Shown here piece after piece: positions 61,562 to 64,000 of a stretch of DNA of 64,000 nucleotides. Within the stretch, counting starts at the first letter, position 1; each line of letters begins with the position of its first letter. Source of the stretch: Acidithiobacillus sp. (GTDB lineage: Bacteria; Pseudomonadota; Gammaproteobacteria; Acidithiobacillales; Acidithiobacillaceae); contig JAQVDS010000001.1 in assembly GCA_028697715.1 (NCBI GenBank), forward strand, positions 1 through 64,000, read 5' to 3'. A program made the position numbers and the translations under genes. The notes under the pieces were generated by a model. That model ran no database searches, was not told the DNA's origin, and saw only the letters and a program-made list of their open reading frames with translations.

Positions 61562-63209
61562 GACGCAGGAGAACGGCGAGCACCATCTTCTCCATGCCCT
61601 GCTGCTCTTCGTCTTTGCCTTCTGGCTTTTCGCTTTCCATACCGGCGACGCGAGTCTTTGGGACATAGACGAGCCGAACAACGCCCAGTGTCTGAAGGAG
61701 ATGATCGCCCACAACAACTACGTGGTGCCGACCTTCAATGGCCAGTTGCGACCGGACAAGCCCATTCTCAATTACTGGTTGATGGACCTGGGGGTACGTG
61801 CCCTGGGCATGAACAGCTGGGGCCTGCGCATCGGTTCGGTGCTCATCGGGGCACTCCTCGTATTGTATTTGACGCTGACCCTGCGGCGTCTGCTTGGAGC
61901 ACGCGCGGCCCTGCTCACTGGCCTGTTTACCGCCACTGCACTGCACAGTCAGATCATCTTTCGCGCCGCCGTCCCCGACCCCCTGGTCATCCTCTTTACC
62001 ACCGTCGCTTTGCTGGCCCATCTGCGCGGCTACCTCTACCCGGAGGAACGGCGTTGGCAGTATCTCCTGTCCTATGCCGCCATGGCCCTGGGCACCCTCA
62101 CGGAAGGACCGATCTTTTTCCTGCTGCCCGGCCTGATCATCGTCGTCTTTCTGCTGCTGCGCCGCGATTTGCCGCATCTATGGCGGCAGGGGCAACTGCG
62201 CTGGGGCCTGCCGATCTTTTTGCTGCTCACCCTGCCCTGGTACATTGCCGTGGGAATCGAGACCCACTGGCGCTGGGATCTGCTCTTCATTGCCCAGCAA
62301 AATGTGGCCCGCTACACCGGCGCCATGCAGGGACATCAAGGGCCCATCGTCTATTATCTGTTTACGACCTTCCTCGGCCTGCTACCCTGGTCGGTATTTT
62401 TTCCCCAGATGTTCGCCACCTTGTGGCTGCAGCGGAAAGAATATTTCCGCTCGCGCCCGGATCTGCTCTTCTTTGGGCTCTGGGCGGGGATCTGGATTGT
62501 TTTTTTCAGTCTGGGCGCGACCAAGTTGCCCAATTATGTCTGGGAGGCCTATCCGCCTCTACTCGCCCTCCTCGCCTGGCGCATGGACCTTGCCTTGAGT
62601 GGTGTCCACGCCTTTTGCGGGCGTGGCATCATCGCTTCATTGCTCGGGCTGGCGGCAATCGGCGGCATCCTGCTCGGGCTGGGCACCACGCTGGTACCCC
62701 AAAGCCTGCCACCGCTGGGTTCGGTCGCCTATCTGGGCTTGCCCTATCTACTTGCCGCCGTAGTCGGCCTGTATTTTGTCTATCGGCAGCAATTCCTGGG
62801 CGTGATCGGCAGCCTGGGGGTGGGGGCCGTTGCCTTGGCCTTCTGTATGATTCTGCTGCTCATGCCCGCCCTCGATCACCTCAAGCCCTCGGTGACCATG
62901 GGAGAGATGGTGCGCAGCCTGGAGGGACAGCGGCCCTACGCCATCGCCACCTGGCAGTGGTGGGAGCCGAGTTTCCTGTTTTACGCCGGCCGCGGAGCGA
63001 TGACTGCAACACAGATCCAGCAGCCCCGACAACAAATCCCGGCGATTCTGGCAGCCAGCCACGGGCCTTTGTTTCTGGCCCTACCGCAAAAAGATATCGT
63101 TGCGCTGCGCCAGGAATTGGCTGCAGGGGAGTCGGCAAAAATCCTCTATACTGGCTATGAGATGTACAGTCGTCAGAATATTTCTTTGCTGCGTATCGAT
63201 GCGAAATAG
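61554..63209 (+). CDS. GT39/ArnT-type membrane glycosyltransferase
   Basis: The 551-residue protein has 11-12 helices and the periplasmic loop [49 protein letters not shown], matching the ArnT/PMT group that transfers a lipid-linked sugar (such as undecaprenyl-aminoarabinose) to lipid A or a protein. The DE pair of this loop is the usual catalytic acidic site. ATG at 61554 was chosen over GTG 61542; either overlaps smpB. Acceptor and donor unknown. Its stop overlaps the next gene. Confidence 0.85.
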   Translation: MAKTQENGEHHLLHALLLFVFAFWLFAFHTGDASLWDIDEPNNAQCLKEMIAHNNYVVPTFNGQLRPDKPILNYWLMDLGVRALGMNSWGLRIGSVLIGALLVLYLTLTLRRLLGARAALLTGLFTATALHSQIIFRAAVPDPLVILFTTVALLAHLRGYLYPEERRWQYLLSYAAMALGTLTEGPIFFLLPGLIIVVFLLLRRDLPHLWRQGQLRWGLPIFLLLTLPWYIAVGIETHWRWDLLFIAQQNVARYTGAMQGHQGPIVYYLFTTFLGLLPWSVFFPQMFATLWLQRKEYFRSRPDLLFFGLWAGIWIVFFSLGATKLPNYVWEAYPPLLALLAWRMDLALSGVHAFCGRGIIASLLGLAAIGGILLGLGTTLVPQSLPPLGSVAYLGLPYLLAAVVGLYFVYRQQFLGVIGSLGVGAVALAFCMILLLMPALDHLKPSVTMGEMVRSLEGQRPYAIATWQWWEPSFLFYAGRGAMTATQIQQPRQQIPAILAASHGPLFLALPQKDIVALRQELAAGESAKILYTGYEMYSRQNISLLRIDAK

Positions 63210-63822
63210 ATTCCTGCTTGCCTTCCTGCTGCTCCTCGGCAGTTTATTGGTTTTCCCATTGCAGCCAGTGCTGGCGCAAGACGCCGCACCCCATGCCGCA
63301 GACCACGATCTGCAATTCTGGGATGCCCTCAGCCACTCCTATTACGTACAGGAGGGCTCACGAGGATCATTGATCTACTTATTCCTGGAGCCTGACTGTC
63401 CTTACTGTCATGTGCTCTATAACTGGCTGCAAAACGCCGTCAGCACGGGCAAGGTCCGCCTGCGCGTCGTCATCATCGGTTTCCCGAACTCCCCCACCAG
63501 CATGGGCAAAGCCGCGGCAATTCTCGGCGCCAAAGACCCCATACAGGCGCTGAAAGAAAACGAGAAGGGCTTTGCCATCCGCAATGGTGCGCCAGAGGGC
63601 GGCATTGCTCCTGCAAGCGCTACGCTGACCCAGAAGCAGCTCGGCAAACTGCAGCGCAACTTCAACTTCTTGGCGGGTAAGGAGTCCATACTCGATCCAC
63701 AGAGCGTCCAGCAGTCGGGGGTAAGCACGCCGATGCTGGTCTATCGCAGTGGCAAGCAGGTGCAATACATCCTCGGTCTTCCTGACCATCAGCAATGGCA
63801 GCAGATCGTCGACGGTTCGTGA
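63199..63822 (+). CDS. DsbC/DsbG-like thiol:disulfide protein, CPYC active site
   Basis: The 207-residue protein has a signal peptide (about 1-27, ending PVLAQ), a thioredoxin-like domain with active site FLEPDCPYCHVLY (about residue 70), and the DsbC/G-type block VRLRVVIIGFPNSPTSMGKAAAILGAKDP. Typical of DsbG/DsbC C-terminal catalytic domains but without the usual dimerisation domain. The start overlaps the stop of the glycosyltransferase. Directly followed by dsbB, so it probably forms a disulfide-handling pair. Confidence 0.83.
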   Translation: MRNRFLLAFLLLLGSLLVFPLQPVLAQDAAPHAADHDLQFWDALSHSYYVQEGSRGSLIYLFLEPDCPYCHVLYNWLQNAVSTGKVRLRVVIIGFPNSPTSMGKAAAILGAKDPIQALKENEKGFAIRNGAPEGGIAPASATLTQKQLGKLQRNFNFLAGKESILDPQSVQQSGVSTPMLVYRSGKQVQYILGLPDHQQWQQIVDGS

Positions 63823-64000
63823 GCCCGGCGCTAGCGATCCTGGCGCTACTGCTTGGCCTGGTTGCCCTTGGCACGGTGCTGTACCTGCAATTTGCTGGCG
63901 ATATCCAGCCCTGCAGCCTCTGCATTTATCAGCGCGTGGCGGACCTAGCTATGCTGTTGGCGATCAGCATCGGCTTTTTTGCCGGACGGCGCTGGCTCTG
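63819..64000 (+). CDS. dsbB: Disulfide bond formation protein DsbB (truncated by window end)
   Basis: GTG at 63819 overlaps the preceding stop (GTGA). The visible 60 residues show two helices and the DsbB motif QPCSLCIYQRVADLAM, whose C-x-x-C passes electrons from DsbA to quinone. The normal protein has about 165 residues; the rest lies beyond the window. The neighbouring CPYC protein supports the call. Confidence 0.85.
   Translation, partial: MSPALAILALLLGLVALGTVLYLQFAGDIQPCSLCIYQRVADLAMLLAISIGFFAGRRWL

Overview
The window looks like chromosomal DNA from a GC-rich proteobacterium. The gene order (ftsH-folP-glmM-tpiA-secG-tRNA-Leu, thrS-infC-rpmI-rplT-pheST-ihfA-merR-tRNA-Pro, fur opposite bamE, ratA near smpB) is gammaproteobacterial, while a DUF2818 gene behind nuoN and the metX-metW pair are common in betaproteobacteria and their relatives. 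That mixture best fits the Acidithiobacillus lineage; this is an inference (about 60 % sure), because no diagnostic iron- or sulfur-oxidation gene lies in the window.

Region 1 (1-29528) is read almost wholly from the minus strand. From its upstream end it runs tldD; ftsH-folP-glmM behind its own promoter; tpiA-secG-tRNA-Leu behind another; the complete 14-gene NADH dehydrogenase I operon nuoABCDEFGHIJKLMN plus a DUF2818 gene; tRNA-Val; then thrS-infC-rpmI-rplT-pheS-pheT-ihfA-merR and tRNA-Pro. The left edge holds the first 18 codons of an IS1595-type transposase. Respiratory complex I is thus embedded between two blocks of translation and cell-wall housekeeping genes.

Region 2 (29529-39800) is on the plus strand: class I ribonucleotide reductase nrdAB behind a promoter overlapped by two NrdR boxes, tRNA-His, a methionine group (metX, metW, metE) interleaved with an SspA-like GST and ubiE. 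metE carries a MetR-type site upstream and an unusual histidine-rich insertion.

Region 3 (39800-53590) is the accessory part: a SulP anion transporter, a FimV/TPR membrane protein, a truncated small GTPase, lipoproteins, a two-helix membrane protein, RlpA, a Kch-type potassium channel with an unannotated-looking 34-residue membrane peptide upstream, MrdA (PBP2), a DegP/MucD protease, DacA, and an APC permease. Most of these act in the cell envelope. A gutted HTH antitoxin-like gene lies at 53176-53322.

Region 4 (53594-64000) is again housekeeping: rplU-rpmA-obgE-proB, a cation diffusion facilitator, htpX, fur/bamE divergent, ratA, a ClsB-like phospholipase D protein, smpB, a GT39-type glycosyltransferase, a DsbC/G-like thiol protein and the start of dsbB. 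No CRISPR array, prophage, or clearly new multi-gene system was seen. The most interesting items are the AUC start of infC, the MetE insertion, the small membrane protein next to the potassium channel, the broken GTPase locus, and several well-formed regulatory sites.
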